Shown piece after piece: positions 1-11,323 of a stretch of DNA of 64,000 bases. The stretch is from contig OX328110.1 of NCBI GenBank assembly GCA_946811185.2, positions 21,066,456-21,130,455 of the forward strand. Direction: 5' to 3'. Both the position numbers and the translations under genes were made by a program. The notes beneath the pieces were generated by a model, which saw only the letters and a program-made list of their open reading frames with translations, searched no databases and had not been told where the DNA came from. This stretch comes from Hippopus hippopus. Its lineage: Eukaryota > Mollusca > Bivalvia > Cardiida > Cardiidae. Each line of letters opens with the position of its first letter. Position 1 is the first letter of the stretch.

Positions 1-430
1 CAGCTCTCAGACTTGCGAGATACTTGTACCTTTGAATTCCTTTCTGAGTGAAATTGAAAAATGTCCCAATATTCATGACGAGTAGCTGGCCCCTTTAATA
101 ATTAAAATGAATTGAAAAATTATATTATTTTTAATATCTCTGTAGTACATTGAATGTGATTGTTTGAAATATTTTGAAATGCTTGTCTTAATCTCACCAA
201 CTACTTGTACATTTTGAATCCCTAATTGAAAACAAATGTGAAAAAAAAAAATCCTATTGACAGATCTCGTAGCTTGACCCTTTAATACAGGAAATTATTT
301 GATTTTGATTGTTCTGATGCATTTATATAATATTCTGGATGGAAGAAAAGCATTTCGTTTAAGGCATCGACAATTGGCTCGCCAGCTACTTGTACCTTCA
401 GGAAACTAATAAAAAACCTCCATTTTAATT
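1..430. repeat. ~184-bp degenerate tandem repeat, cut by window edge
   Basis: The phrase ACTTGTACCTTT / ACTTGTACATTTTGAAT / ACTTGTACCTTCAG recurs near positions 20, 203 and 386, a spacing of about 184 bp. A second phrase, GTAGCTGGCCCCTTTAAT / GTAGCTTGACCCTTTAAT, recurs near 83 and 270 with the same period. The units are diverged. The array starts at or before the window edge, so its copy number is unknown. Confidence 0.55.
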
Positions 431-479
431 ACCTATACATTGGTCGCTGGGTACGAATTGCCAGATTTTCCTTTACAAG

Positions 480-660
480 TGATAGCTAACTAGAAGGTGG
501 CTACCAGAAGCTGGCTACAAATAACCAATTTTACCAGAACAAGTAGCTGGTTACTAGTAGCTGACTACGAGTAGCTAACTTTATCTGAACAAGTAGCTGG
601 CTACCAGTAGCTAACTTTACCTGAACAAGTAGCTGGCTACTAGTAGCTAACTTTACCTAT
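480..660. repeat. 36-bp minisatellite (AAGTAGCTGGCTAC unit)
   Basis: Successive units read AACAAGTAGCTGGCTAC followed by AGTAGCTAACTTTACCTG, with a 36-bp period across about 597-655. A longer 50-bp variant unit lies just upstream, and degenerate units extend back to about 485. The shared word GTAGCTGGC suggests it is related to the 184-bp repeat on its left. Confidence 0.7.
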
Positions 661-2635
661 CTACTGACATACAGCATTAATCGTAAATCACGATGAATCA
701 CGTTCAATGAATACAGTGAACTTTAGTTCTCATGTTTAAAAATTGACCACAAATTACGATGAATCATGTTTTTGAGTACTCACAAAAATCAATCATTACC
801 TTGAATACGATTTTGAATCGCTATTGATGCAGCCAACTTTAATGTGCATTCAAAGGGATCTTTTTATTCTTTTACGTCAAATATCTGTGAAAATAGTAGG
901 GTAAGGCGTTACAAAACAGTCACTAAATGATAAAGAAAAGTGTAAGTTATTTTTTTCTCTTTCAGTATTTTCTAAGTGACACGTAGCCTCTTAAGCCTTA
1001 TCTTGCTAAATAAGTGAAACGAAATTTTCAAACCACTGGTAAAAACCCTAATAATGCTATTTTACACTATTTTTTATTTATTTATTTTTATTATCTTTTA
1101 TTATTATTATTATTATTATTTTAATATGATAGATCTAGGAGATAATTCTTTTCTTATACAAACTGGTAATCAAATATTTATAAGCGCTACCACATAAACC
1201 ATTACTGTATGTGTACTTTTTTTTCCTGACAAATAAATCTTAGCAGCAACTTCTCCTTTTCTAACAACGACTGGATTAATATCTGATCTTGAAAAATATA
1301 CCTAACCGAATTTTTTTTTTCCAATGGTATGCAAAACAATGAGGAAAAAGAAGTAGTTGGTGGTGCGGTAACTTATCATTTATTTTTCTTCATGCTGAAC
1401 CATAAGAGATTTTCAATATTCACATTTTAGTACCTCTTACGCCGTCTGTCTATTTTTAGCGGACTTTTATAGCAAATCCGCTTACTATGATCGTTTTGAC
1501 CGGAACCAAATACATCATGTGTAACGACGCATGCGCACTCATTTTCAGTTTTTGCATGGCTGATGTATGGGCCGGACAACGCAGATCTACAAAATGATAT
1601 TCAGCTCTGACTATGAACAAATCATACAAATTAGGTATTATTTCTTTATTGAAATTTCGTTAAAACTAAAAATTTGTCACTTTTAAATACTATAGATACT
1701 TAAACAAAGTTTGTTCTTTATTTTTTATTTTTTATTTTTTTTATTATTGTTATTATTATTATTTTTTTTTTTTTTAATATTGCCATATGCGTATGAACAT
1801 TTGTTTACACAGACTGCCCCCGTTTGCATTCAAGAAATATTCATTCACAACTTGAATCGTCCACTGTCAAAATAAACAATGAGATTAAGCACTTATTTTT
1901 TGAAATTATATTTTCAACAATGTATTACATTAAATATCTTTTGCTGTCCAGGGCGGGGATTTACCCATAAAAAAATCTGTACTACATTCTGCCAGGTGAT
2001 GAGCGATGATTTGAATTTTTTTCTTTGGACAATGAAATTGGATTCACTCAAAACTGTATTGGATTGTAATGAATAGCCTTTTTACCAGTGTTAATATTGA
2101 ATTTCAAGTATCTTATAATGCTACATCAGGTTTTTTGCACATGTCCCTGCAATGGCTTAATTATGTAGTACATGTATGACTGTCAATTCACAAAGACATT
2201 GTTCGAGACTTCAAAAAGGAATCTAGATCTATATGTAAATGAATAAAACACACATTATCAGACAAAATTTCAAAATCCCATCATACTTTAACTGTATCTT
2301 TCAATATATGTGAGACTGATGTCCACTTTTTACATTGTGCTTATTCACACCTGCATTTTTTTGACTGAATAGAGATAGACCCAAGATTGTGAAGTCTGAG
2401 TTTGCATATTACATGCAGGTCTCTTATGTTTAATGTGATACTCATAAAATGAACTTAAAATTGTTAAGTATTAGTCCATTTTTATAGTTAAGTGAAACTG
2501 TGTATTATAATTTAAGTTCAGATTGCGAGGAATACGAGGTCTTAGCTTGAATCTACATGGCCTATTTTTTTTTTTTTTTTTTTTTTTTGTTTTGTTTTTT
2601 AATTGCACCAGCATAGCAGTGAAATTACATAATCT
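661..2635. other. Anonymous AT-rich DNA, no gene seen
   Basis: No convincing ORF or exon. It holds (TTA)n-like stretches near 1095-1125 and 1740-1770, and a poly-T tract near 2566-2600. At 665-835 there are a few words such as ATCACGATGAATCA that resemble the element at 10187-11320. Sequence at about 1465-1570 (GACCGGAACCAAATAC, ATGCGCACTCA) reappears diverged at about 6240-6320, so it is a dispersed repeat. Confidence 0.5.
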
Positions 2636-2870
2636 CGTTCATTTATTTAGTGAGGTACTATGAGACTGTGGCTGACTGGTGAAGGTGTAGGATGGATTAT
2701 CCTGGGTTTTATCTTCACCTAGGTGCCAGAATTTTGTAGGACTGCCTATAGACAAGACACTGCAGAGAACCAGCCTAGCGCTAGTAAAACCCAAGAGGTA
2801 TACAAATAAATGAGTTGTTATCACTGTAATACTGAAACAGTGTTGAAACTAATGTAAGCACCAGAAATCA
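2636..2870 (+). repeat. SINE-like repeat fragment
   Basis: It contains CAAGACACTGCAGAGAACC, CTAGCGCTAGTAAAACCC, then a tail ending near TCACTGTAATACTGAAAC. The same order (GGCAAGACACTT, CTAGCACTGGTGAAACCC, CCGTGATATGA) recurs at 8640-9010 and in parts at 4205, 9830, 22735 and 25010. This is the body of a bivalve-type SINE. No tRNA head is visible in this copy. Confidence 0.55.
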
Positions 2871-4204
2871 GTATCAAATTATTCTTGAAGGTAGTTACAA
2901 TCAATTTCATGTTTTGTGGCACTGCATGAATTGACTTTACTTTTCTTTTGTGAACTCAGTATTTTCTTGACTTGTGTCTTTATGGTGATACAAGGTAAAT
3001 TTTCATTTATGTAACAGAAGGAAGGTACATTCAATATTCATGAATTACACTTGGCCTAAATCTTAGAAATACTGAACACACCATTTAGTTTTCACCTTTC
3101 AGACCATTATATAACATTTTTAAGTTCAGGAATAAAACCAAGAACATTCTTTTCAAAGGAAAGAAGAAATCATTGTATCTGAACAATCAAATATTGTTTC
3201 TAGTTTGATTTTGTATTTCATTTTGAAATTAATAGTTTCAAGTTGTGTAGTAATTAGGAGGAACCCTTGAAGGGATTCCCAGGTCTTACAGTCATGGAAA
3301 GGACAATATACTTTCAGTAAGAAATTGCATACAAAATACCACTGTTTCTATTTTTCATAGAGGACTCCTGTTTTTTTTTTTTTTTTTAAACTAACCCATA
3401 CTAGTTTCAAAACAATACATGCTTTATGCCTCAGAATAAGGACTTTTCTTTTTTTTTTTTTGTTATGTAGCAAGAGTATATTATTATTAAGATCAGACAG
3501 CCTAGCAAAGTAAAATTCCATTTTTATAGGCACACTATTTTAGATTTGAACTGTTTGCAGTCTATATGATTTTATCCACTATGTAAAAGTTTAGAAAGTG
3601 TTCTGTTTATAGTCTGACTAGATTTGTAAAATGCTGTTTTGAAAATCAAAACCTCCATGTCTGTTTACAGAAGTTTCAATATTTCAAAAGAGCCTTGCAT
3701 ACTGATGAATAATGATAATTTTAGAAATGCTTTAAATGCTATGGAAAAGAAAAATATGGTCATAATGTTTAGTGTATCTATTTAAGCTCACATGTTTACA
3801 AACCCAAGGGTGAGCTGTTAATATTTTCAGTCTGATTTAATGCATAATCTCAGACCAAAACCACCTTCACTAGTTCTTCTGAAAACCCTTGATTTTAATA
3901 AAGCTCAGCCACTTGGATAAGTTGTATCAAAAGTTTTTCTGAACATCCTTCAAAATGGGATAATATAGCCACACTTACTTAAGTTAAAACACATTGTATC
4001 CTGTATGGTGTTATGGAATAGAGAAAAATGACTTTAGTAAGAATGAAAAAAAAAAAAAATGAAAAATCTGTTGGTCTACCATTTTTTTCAAAAACTTAGA
4101 TACATTTTTTGAGGCTGACAGAAATGTTAGATAAATGTTACCCTTGCAGGCCAATTTTAGATCCACATTGATTAACTTAATGGTGTTTAATGTCACTTTC
4201 AACA
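2871..4204. other. Anonymous AT-rich DNA, no gene seen
   Basis: Only short ORFs at chance level are present. Poly-T tracts lie near 3372-3388, 3450-3462 and a poly-A tract near 4046-4060. A short splice-like cassette near 3280-3320 (CCCAG acceptor-like, CAGTAAGA donor-like) has no supporting coding signal. Confidence 0.5.
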
Positions 4205-4385
4205 TTACTTTAGTCCTATAACTGCTTCAGCTAGCTTATTTATGTATGTCTGGGGCTCTGAAGTGTCTTGCCTAAGGACACTCCCACAGAAAAACACGGT
4301 GCTTCCAGTGAGGCTGGAACCTAGACCATCAGGTAACAAGTCCTACACTTTACTGGTGAGCCATGCTGGACCCCAGATCCACGTT
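4205..4385. repeat. SINE-like repeat fragment
   Basis: GGGGCTCTGAAGTGTCTTGC, AAGGACACTCCCACAG and a CTGGAACCTAGACC segment match the body of the SINE family seen at 2636 and 8640-9010, here more diverged. No target duplication is recognisable. Confidence 0.5.
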
Positions 4386-4854
4386 TAGAGGGGAGTTAAT
4401 TTTTGTAATATTGTTCAGATTAGTCTATGTCCGCCATCTGTGCATAAGTTACTTTTTATTTTTTAATCAAAAATGGTAATCAAGTGGATGCCATTTCATT
4501 ATTCATTCCTTCCCCAGATGACAAGTTTTAGACACTTTAAATGCATCTGCAGACAATAATTCAGAAACTGATTCAAAATGAACTGAATTTTACTCATATG
4601 ATTGATAACACTGTTGGAACAGAAGAAAATACTGCTTACTGTAATGCTTTCAATTGCCTATTTCCTTCAGGGTTGTTAACAGGGGGTGTTTGGTAAAGTG
4701 TTAAAATAAACCCAATCAAAATTTTATCCAGATCCAGTTATCAAATACCAAGGAAACCTGACATGGATATGTTGTATATATACTGGTCTATCCCACAGAC
4801 TGGTATAAATGTATAGCTTGTGTTTGTATAAGGGGACACTTATACTGTCTTGCT
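4386..4854. other. No feature seen
   Basis: AT-rich sequence without ORFs above chance and without a repeat I recognise. Confidence 0.4.
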
Positions 4855-4945
4855 ATAGAGCTAGCTTTTGTAGCAATATGGTAGAGCATTTGCCTTAGGA
4901 CCTGAAGGTTCTGGTTTCAATCCCAGCCTTGGGAGGCTATTTAAT
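4855..4945 (+). repeat. tRNA-derived SINE head (fragment)
   Basis: It has an A-box-like segment (ATATGGTAGAGCATTTGCC) and a B-box-like segment (GGTTCTGGTTTCAATCCC) about 30 bp apart, the split RNA polymerase III promoter of a tRNA-derived SINE. The acceptor arms do not pair well, so it is not a functional tRNA gene. Confidence 0.55.
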
Positions 4946-6770
4946 AGAACTGTTACAGATACATGTAATCAGTATTCAGAATACATTATGATGTGTCCAT
5001 AAGGCCTATATTTGACCCTTGAATTTTGTGTCATACGAAGTTAAATTGGAAGAATTTTCGAGGATTTTTCTTTTTTCAACCCTCAACCACAAAATAAATC
5101 CTATGTTTTATGAGTTCTGTGTAAAAGGGCATATGAAAACATTGTTGGAAAACAAGACATCAGTATTTCTCTTCTTTTTTTCTTCCAGAGTTTTTTCTAC
5201 CCTTTACCAATAAAAACCACATAGTCTGAGCCATATTTATTGAATTGTTTGTTAATGCTCAAAAAAAGGAGCTATTTAGCTTTTATGCCACAAATCAAAA
5301 TTGTTTGTAAAAGGCCAATAAATACAACCAGATATATATTTCTTTTCAAATAAAGCGTACGGTTAAATTAAGTAAAATGATGCAATTTTTGGCGTTTTAT
5401 CATGGAATTGTTATTTAGCAATAGGTCAATCTGTTTATTTTTATTACACCAGGTATGGTGTCTTGATACTGATTTGAATATGGATCGTTATCGGTGGTGC
5501 ATGTCATTGATTATGTACCATTCCCACAATGCTTTCCAAAACTGTGGCATGAAATCTAATAATACCAAAGAGGCTATGTAGCCCATTAAGGAAATACCAA
5601 TTTTTTTCTAATTCTTATTTTTCTTCTTTACTAATGATTTTCCAGCTATAATTCAATGATAAGTCATTTTTGAGTTTGGTGAGAGTATGGAAATCTTTTT
5701 TTGGGGGGGAGAGTCAAAATTTTTGTCCTCTGGTAAAGAGTTCAACAAGAAGGCACAAAAATTCCATGTTGCATACATGTGTAAGTAGCAATATCTTGTA
5801 CTCTTTGATCAAATTTGTTCACGATTGCTGAAACTCATTGAAAGTTGTAGACCTTAACACTTTGTTTTTACAGAATTATCATTATATATCATCATCCTTG
5901 AGGCAAAAAAAAATGTCCTATTTTGTATAGTTTTTTGTAATCTTACTCATCAACACCTGAAGTTTTCTATATATTTGTCAAATATGTTTCACTTATATAA
6001 ATTCATCTTGGTTTATTTGAACATGTTTTTACTTTCTAGTATATTTACATGTAGCTACACTACACCATTCTGCTACAAAAAATGCTAAATGTTTGGATAA
6101 TTTTGAAAGTTTTAGAAAGATCTTAGAATTCTGATGAAATAAGCAAGTGTAAATAAAATATGGCTTTTATATAGAGCCATAATTACCGCTAAAACTTCCT
6201 CATTTTATGCTGATAACAGCCTTGAAAAATATTTTTTTAAAGACCGGACAATGTTATCGGTTTGACCTGAACCAGATACTGTCATGCATACACGTTTGCG
6301 CACTAACCATCTTATTTTAGTTTTAGCTAGTACACCCCAACTTCACTTTTTTCAAACACTATATACAGTCCTACGCGTGTTTACAGTCCGAAATATAATA
6401 CTAGCATAAAAAAATGTCAAATTGCTGGATCAAATTACTACTCTAATAAGTAGTAAAATAACAGTTTCTGCGCAGTACACGTGGTAGAACAACTGTGACC
6501 CCATTGTCCTTGCTTACTGTGCTAATTACTTACATATTATACCTGTATTACATGTGATTTTTTTTAAATTTTCATTACATCTAATCATAGCTTAAAACTG
6601 TACAACAAATCCGCTTTTCAGGACTTTCAGTCCTTTGATTTAAAGACATTTCTTGTTTTTCAACATAATCCCCTCAGGTATCTTTACACGAGTGTCAGTG
6701 ATGTTTCAGGGCCTTAGAGCCAGTTTGAAAGTCCTTTTCTTGACCGTTTAGAAAGTCCTCCTTTGGATGT
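4946..6770. other. Anonymous AT-rich DNA with one dispersed repeat
   Basis: No gene is supported. Sequence at about 6240-6320 (GACCGGACAATG, GACCTGAACCAGATAC, GTTTGCGCACTAACC) is a diverged partner of that at 1465-1570. CAAATCCGCTTTTCAG near 6605 echoes CAAATCCGCTTAC near 1475. Confidence 0.4.
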
Positions 6771-6796
6771 ATGACGTCATCATCTGAACGGAAGTG
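6771..6796. promoter_or_regulatory. CRE palindrome plus ETS core, possible promoter
   Basis: ATGACGTCAT at 6771-6780 is a perfect palindromic cAMP-response element. CGGAAGTG at 6789-6796 matches the ETS/GABPA consensus, nine bases further on. Such pairs are common in animal housekeeping promoters. On the minus strand an ATG at 6904 in a strong context (CCCATGGCAG) opens a 29-codon frame running across this site. No splice donor or downstream exon supports a gene, so both motifs could be chance. Confidence 0.22.
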
Positions 6797-7325
6797 TGCA
6801 CTGGAAATGGCCTTTTAATCTTTTGAATAGATGAAAGTCTCATTGAGCGAAATGAGGCGGAGATGCTCAATCACTTCGAAGCCACAACCATTATCGGCTG
6901 CCATGGGAATGGCAGACATGTGAACAGGTCCTGGTAGAACAAAAGTCTCTTGCCTTGTTTACTGAACTATTTACCAAACATTACAAGCATTTGCTAGCGA
7001 CAGAATAAATGTATCTTGAATAATGAAATTTGTCTTTGAAAGAAAAGAAAACTTAGTGGGAAAAGTTAGAAATTTGTCCTTTTCCCATTAGGTTTTCGAA
7101 AGCATTTTTCTTCAAAGTACATGTAGTTAAAACTCGGGATTGTTTGGTAAAGGGTTAAGGGTGCTACCTCATTGACATAAACTGACCAAATGACATTAGT
7201 CTTCGGGTACACACCCTTAAACAGTCAGAGAAAGACAGGGCTTAAAAAGGGACTTCCCTTGCTGAACTCTTTCAATACAAGGCATACGACTTATCAATCA
7301 GTCTTCGTGTATAGAGTATTCTATA

Positions 7326-7504
7326 TTAAGCCCTTACCAGACGACAAAATTTTAGCCTTGTCCAATTGAAAGCATTTGCAGACGACAGTTTCAATGTGGC
7401 TCAAATGGTGCAATTTTTTTTATAATAGGGTGGAAAACATTGTGGGAAAAGGTGCTTCTTTCTCAGGGTCGTTACAAGTTGGCATTGTGTGGTAAAATGG
7501 TAAC
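7326..7504 (+). repeat. F1 palindromic MITE, internally deleted
   Basis: The left end (TTAA then GCCCTTACCAGACGACAAAA), the GAAAGCATTTGCAGACGAC block and GAAAACATTGTGGGAAAAGG are present. The right hairpin arm is missing: the left arm jumps straight to the CTTTCTCAGGGTCGTTA right end. It finishes in GTGTGGTAAAATGGTAA. One arm has been lost, as in slippage across a hairpin. Confidence 0.75.
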
Positions 7505-7730
7505 CCTTTACCCTTTATCAGTCACGAGTTTTAACGACATTACACGGAAGGCATTTGAAAACATTGTGGAACAAGGAGAAAATGCTGGTAACCAGCATTT
7601 TCTCCTTTTCCCAAAATGTTTTCTACCCCATGAAAGACAAATTTCTTGTTTTTAGTGACATTTATTTTGTCGTCTGCAAATGCTTTCACTTTGGGAAAGG
7701 ATAAAACCTTGTTATGTGCTAAAGAGTTAA
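7500..7730 (-). repeat. F1 palindromic MITE
   Basis: It abuts the previous copy in opposite orientation and runs from GTAACCCTTTACC to GTGCTAAAGAG followed by TTAA. The central hairpin is nearly perfect, with arms around AATGCTGGTAACCAGCATT. The reverse of the GTCGTCTGCAAATGCTTTCA block lies near 7670. Confidence 0.8.
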
Positions 7731-7959
7731 GCGTCTTGTTTCAGGTTAGATCGTGTAAAACCAAATTAAGTCCTTATCAACGCAAAGGCTGATAACATTG
7801 TAACACGAGACCCAAAGAAAGTTTTAGAAACTCATGTACATGTATAAGTAATGAAATTAACTAAAAAAATGGAACACAATAGACTTTCTATAAATGGACA
7901 TATCTCCCAAAACACCACGACCCTTGTCCCGCCGTCTGTTGTCGTTGTACTTATAAGTA

Positions 7960-8040
7960 ATATAGTACCTTTACCTCACGAGCTCGAGTTTAACGACCTC
8001 GATAGAAAGGGCTTTTGAAAACATTGTGGGAAAAGGAAAA
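7960..8040 (-). repeat. F1 fragment
   Basis: CGAGTTTAACGACCTCGATA followed by GAAAACATTGTGGGAAAAGG is the first third of an F1 element, broken off at the hairpin apex side. Confidence 0.65.
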
Positions 8041-8470
8041 AAAATCACAAAATTCACAACAGGGAAACCTGTACCGTTAAATAATAATCCCACTCAACCC
8101 CCCCCCCCTCCTAATTACCACACCCACCAAATTTGCAGACTTTCCACGTGCTTCATTCGGACATGTTTTGTATTCACTGTTTAGTATGTTGTATAAAAAT
8201 GTTATGGGACAATGTGTATACATCTGTGTTTTTTTTCCCCTATTTGATGGATTATTTAACTCTGGAACGTGATAAACATCGAGGTAGGTGAAAATATTGC
8301 TGTGATCTTCCTCTTCTTCCTTTGAAATATTTTTTTTTGTAATCATCATCGTTAATACTCACAATCGTCGTCTTCATCACTTGTTTTCACCCCATCCCCA
8401 ACGTGGTTAAATGATGGTTGTCGTTGTGGGATCAGTCGGTAATGTACAGGGCTAGAAAATTCAGGGGTTG
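8041..8470. other. No gene seen
   Basis: Low-complexity C-run near 8099-8109; otherwise anonymous. The 90-aa minus-strand frame here lacks any recognisable motif. Confidence 0.4.
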
Positions 8471-8477
8471 TGAATTC

Positions 8478-8610
8478 GACGACCAAGCTCGGTAGCTCAG
8501 ATGGTTATAACAGGGCTGTAAATCTAGGGGTCGTTGCTTCGACGCCGAGCCCTGTAGCTTAGTCAGTGACGTAAAAGATACGAGTTTTATTCCTGGCTCG
8601 GCCAATATGT
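8478..8610 (+). repeat. Two tandem tRNA-like units (SINE head or tRNA pseudogenes)
   Basis: GCTCGGT near 8488 pairs seven of seven (one wobble) with GCCGAGC near 8550, enclosing an A-box-like GTAGCTCAGATGGTTA and a possible GTA (Tyr) anticodon region. A second unit follows, GCCGAGCCCTGTAGCTTAG to GGCTCGGCC, whose ends are also complementary. Neither folds into a clean cloverleaf because the anticodon stems are poor. I read them as decayed tRNA-derived sequence. Confidence 0.4.
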
Positions 8611-8634
8611 TGTAGCATGACAAAAGTAGTTAAG

Positions 8635-9015
8635 GTATAGGGTATTCTTAGTTCGCCAGTCGTTGGTTTGATCTCCATGAGAGGGATTGGAATTTTGCGC
8701 CGGTGGCCTTGGGCAAGACACTTCAAAACACTGACCTAGAACTTGTGAGACGAATGAAGACATGAAACAAAGGAATAAGTTAGCCGTAAATCGCCGTAGT
8801 GAAGCTGAAATAATGTTTAAACGGTTGTCATGAACTACTGATCCGACAAACAATTCCTCGCAAGTCTCATAACCTGAATTCTCCGGGTTTGAGCCTCACT
8901 GGAAGGAAGAGGCTTTTCGTTGGGGTGCCCCTGGGCAAGCCACCTTAGAGCCCTAGCAAAATACTGGTGAAACCCAGGAAATACGTGAATATGTGGGCTG
9001 TCGCCGTGATATGAT
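8635..9015 (+). repeat. Two SINE bodies in tandem
   Basis: First body about 8660-8840 (GGTTTGATCTCCA, GGCCTTGGGCAAGACACTTC, CTGAAATAATGTTTAAACGG). Second about 8850-9015 (GGGTTTGAGCCTCACTGGAA, CCCTGGGCAAGCCACCTTAG, CTGGTGAAACCCAGGAAATA, GTCGCCGTGATATGATTAAA). They share block order with the copies at 2636, 28440 and 30090. The tail phrase matches a SINE ending common in molluscs. Confidence 0.6.
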
Positions 9016-9044
9016 TAAAAAAAAAAGGTCGTATTTTAACAACA

Positions 9045-9276
9045 TTAAGAATTTCCCAAATGACAAAATTTTAGACAGGTCCAATTTGAAAGCACTTGCA
9101 GATGACAACATTTATATGGCCCAAAATCGGATGGGATTTGCATCCGATAGTCTAGGAAACATTGTGGGAAAAGGAGAAAATGCTGGTTACCAGTATTTTC
9201 TCCTTTACACACATTTTTCTCAAAAGGCCTACTTTTCAGGGTCGTTAAAACTTTGGATTGTGTAGTAAAGGGTTAA
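9045..9276 (+). repeat. F1 palindromic MITE
   Basis: TTAA at both ends, GACAAAATTTTAGACAGGTCC left block, GTCGTTAAAACTTTGGATTG right block, and hairpin around ATGCTGGTTACCAG. The right arm carries several changes not matched on the left, so arm pairing has decayed. Confidence 0.8.
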
Positions 9277-9390
9277 AGCAATTACCTGCAAGTTGAATTG
9301 ATTGCCATTGTGACAGAAATCGTTTCTCCTTGATTTTTATATTTAGACACGGGAAAGCAGCCAGTAACTTTATCACAATAGACATCATTT

Positions 9391-9525
9391 TAAACTCTTT
9401 TAACAGACGACAAAAATTTAGACTAATCCAAATTGAAAGCGTTTGCAGACGATATATTAAATTGTTGAGAAAGAATTGTAAATATTATAGACAAAGGAGA
9501 AAGTGCTGGTTATCAATACTAGACT
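9391..9525 (+). repeat. F1 fragment
   Basis: Left half only: ACTCTTTTAACAGACGAC, CCAAATTGAAAGCGTTTGCA, then GGAGAAAGTGCTGGTTATCA. It ends just past the hairpin apex. Confidence 0.65.
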
Positions 9526-9618
9526 AGGCTTTGCAGTGCTTTGCCCAGGGACACTCCAACATATACAGACCTGCAAGTGGGAAGCTTCAAGAATTTGATT
9601 ATTGCAAATCCAGCACAG

Positions 9619-9828
9619 TAACCCTTTACTAAACAGTCTAGTGTTTGAACGACCGCGAGAATGAAAAAATTGGAAAATATTGTGGTGGAAGCAGAAAAAG
9701 TTTTTTTCCGACAGTATTTTCATATATACCACAGACAGACACAATAATTTCAGCTATATTTGAATTGTCGTCTGCAAATACTTTCAATTTGGATAATCCT
9801 ACAATTTTGCCGTATGGTAAAGAGTTAA
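9619..9828 (-). repeat. F1 palindromic MITE, diverged
   Basis: Starts GTAACCCTTTACTAAACA and ends GCCGTATGGTAAAGAG plus TTAA. The hairpin is heavily mutated but both flanking blocks are clear, including GTCTGCAAATACTTTCAATT. Confidence 0.7.
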
Positions 9829-9995
9829 GGTGATCGTAATACAACCTAGAGATTCTAGGGTCGATCCTCACCGGCCACACTAGTTTTTCGTGGGAGTGTC
9901 CTTTGGCAAAGCGGAGTACCAGCCTAGTGCTGGTGATGCTCAAGAAACATGTAGCAGACAGTGTGGATCAAGATCGGACTGCACATGACAGATTG
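9829..9995 (+). repeat. SINE-like body followed by F2 fragment
   Basis: GGGTCGATCCTCACCGG, GGGAGTGTCCTTTGGCAAAG and CCAGCCTAGTGCTGGTGATG match the SINE body family. At about 9957 ACAGTGTGGATCAAGATCGG begins an F2 palindrome of which only the left arm remains. Confidence 0.5.
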
Positions 9996-10186
9996 TGTGA
10001 TTGTAGTCCTAAAAAATGTTATGTCCTAGTCATCGGTTTTAGTCGTCTCTCTAGGTTCGGATACGCTATGTTACCTGCTACATGTAATTTCCTAGTCGTA
10101 TTTGTTTATTTTTTCATACTTTTCAGATAATAACAATCTATGTAGGTCTTTGTTTTCAACGCATATGGACTCATAATTGTTGCTTA

Positions 10187-11320
10187 AGACCCGTTTACAC
10201 ATTCACGATTTTCTCTACGATTCACCACGATTCACCCAGATTTCTCATGGTCAGAAAAATCGGGATGGATCGGGATGAATCGTGGCGAAAAGTAGAAATA
10301 TTCAGTGTCACTACGATTCCAGTAAGAATGTCCACGATATTAGTACGGTGTCTGTAAGGTATCGCTACGAATCAATGACGATTCATGACGGCAACGCTAC
10401 GGTCAATGAGGATTGACCACGGTGGCACAACGAATGCTCACGGTGCTTGTACGGTTCGATACGGTACTAGTACGATTCACGGTGGTAGCGACACGAGCTC
10501 CCACGACTGACCACGATTTAACGGTTTTCACGTGACAAGTTCTCAAAGTATGACATCAGAAAATCATTATCTCCTCAACTGTTGACGAGGTCAGGCATGC
10601 CACCAAGAAAGAAGGCAACTGCGGCCAAGGGAAAAAAGTCACCTGACCCACCGGCAAGGGTTAGTCCTGACCCGCCGGCGAGGCTCAGTCTTGCCTCAAG
10701 CCCAGTTGCCCAGTCTCTGTACATAATCCATGATGTGTATACTTCTGATTCGCTCTTCAGAATGATTCCTTCAATGCAGCCCTGTGAATTATATGCAAGA
10801 ATTGTAGCGAAACGGCTCAAAATCGTGGTAAGTCGGCTAGATTCGTACGTAACCGTGATGTATCGTACTCAAACCGTGATTGATCGTCTTCCTACCGGCC
10901 TTGGTCGTGGCCAATCGTGGAGCTCCGTAGCGAAACCGTGGATGATTCGTAGGACAACCGTACACAATTCGTGGTGAATCGTGAGAATTCGTGGTGTCAA
11001 AGATTCCACGACTGGCTACGATCTCTCACGAATAGCCGCGAATATAGCTACGGTGTCAGTACGAATAAGCACGATTCCGCTACGGTTGCGCTACGAATTA
11101 GGCCACGCCCAATAACCACCACGATTCGCCACGAATGTTTTAAACAGTTTAAAACTTCCGTAGCGCTACCGTGGAGTTTCCCGAATCATCACGATTCATC
11201 AAGATTCACCACGATTCACTACGGTTCTACTACGAATCACCACGGTACACGACGATTTTACAAATCGTGGCGAATCGTAGCGGCACGGTAGCCAAAAATC
11301 GTGAATGTGTAAACAGGCCT
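10187..11320. mobile_element. TTA-flanked element built of CACGATTC words, Harbinger-like
   Basis: Termini are AGACCCGTTTACACATTCAC (left) and the complement of AGGCCTGTTTACACATTCAC (right), directly flanked by TTA at 10184-10186 and 11321-11323. Terminal inverted repeats plus a 3-bp TTA duplication are typical of PIF/Harbinger elements; assignment is by inference since no transposase is encoded. About 10200-10545 and 10820-11310 consist of dozens of copies of ACGATTCA, TACGAATC, AATCGTGG and similar words on both strands. A non-repetitive core (about 10546-10820) holds a short frame from ATG 10597 with a basic, proline-rich start (MPPRKKATAAKGKK then a doubled PDPPAR). That may be a captured exon or a remnant of an accessory DNA-binding protein. 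Confidence 0.65.
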
Positions 11321-11323
11321 TTA

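Noticed and set aside
8478..8610. Functional tRNA-Tyr gene
   Set aside because: Acceptor arms pair, but the anticodon stem and T loop do not, and SINE bodies follow.
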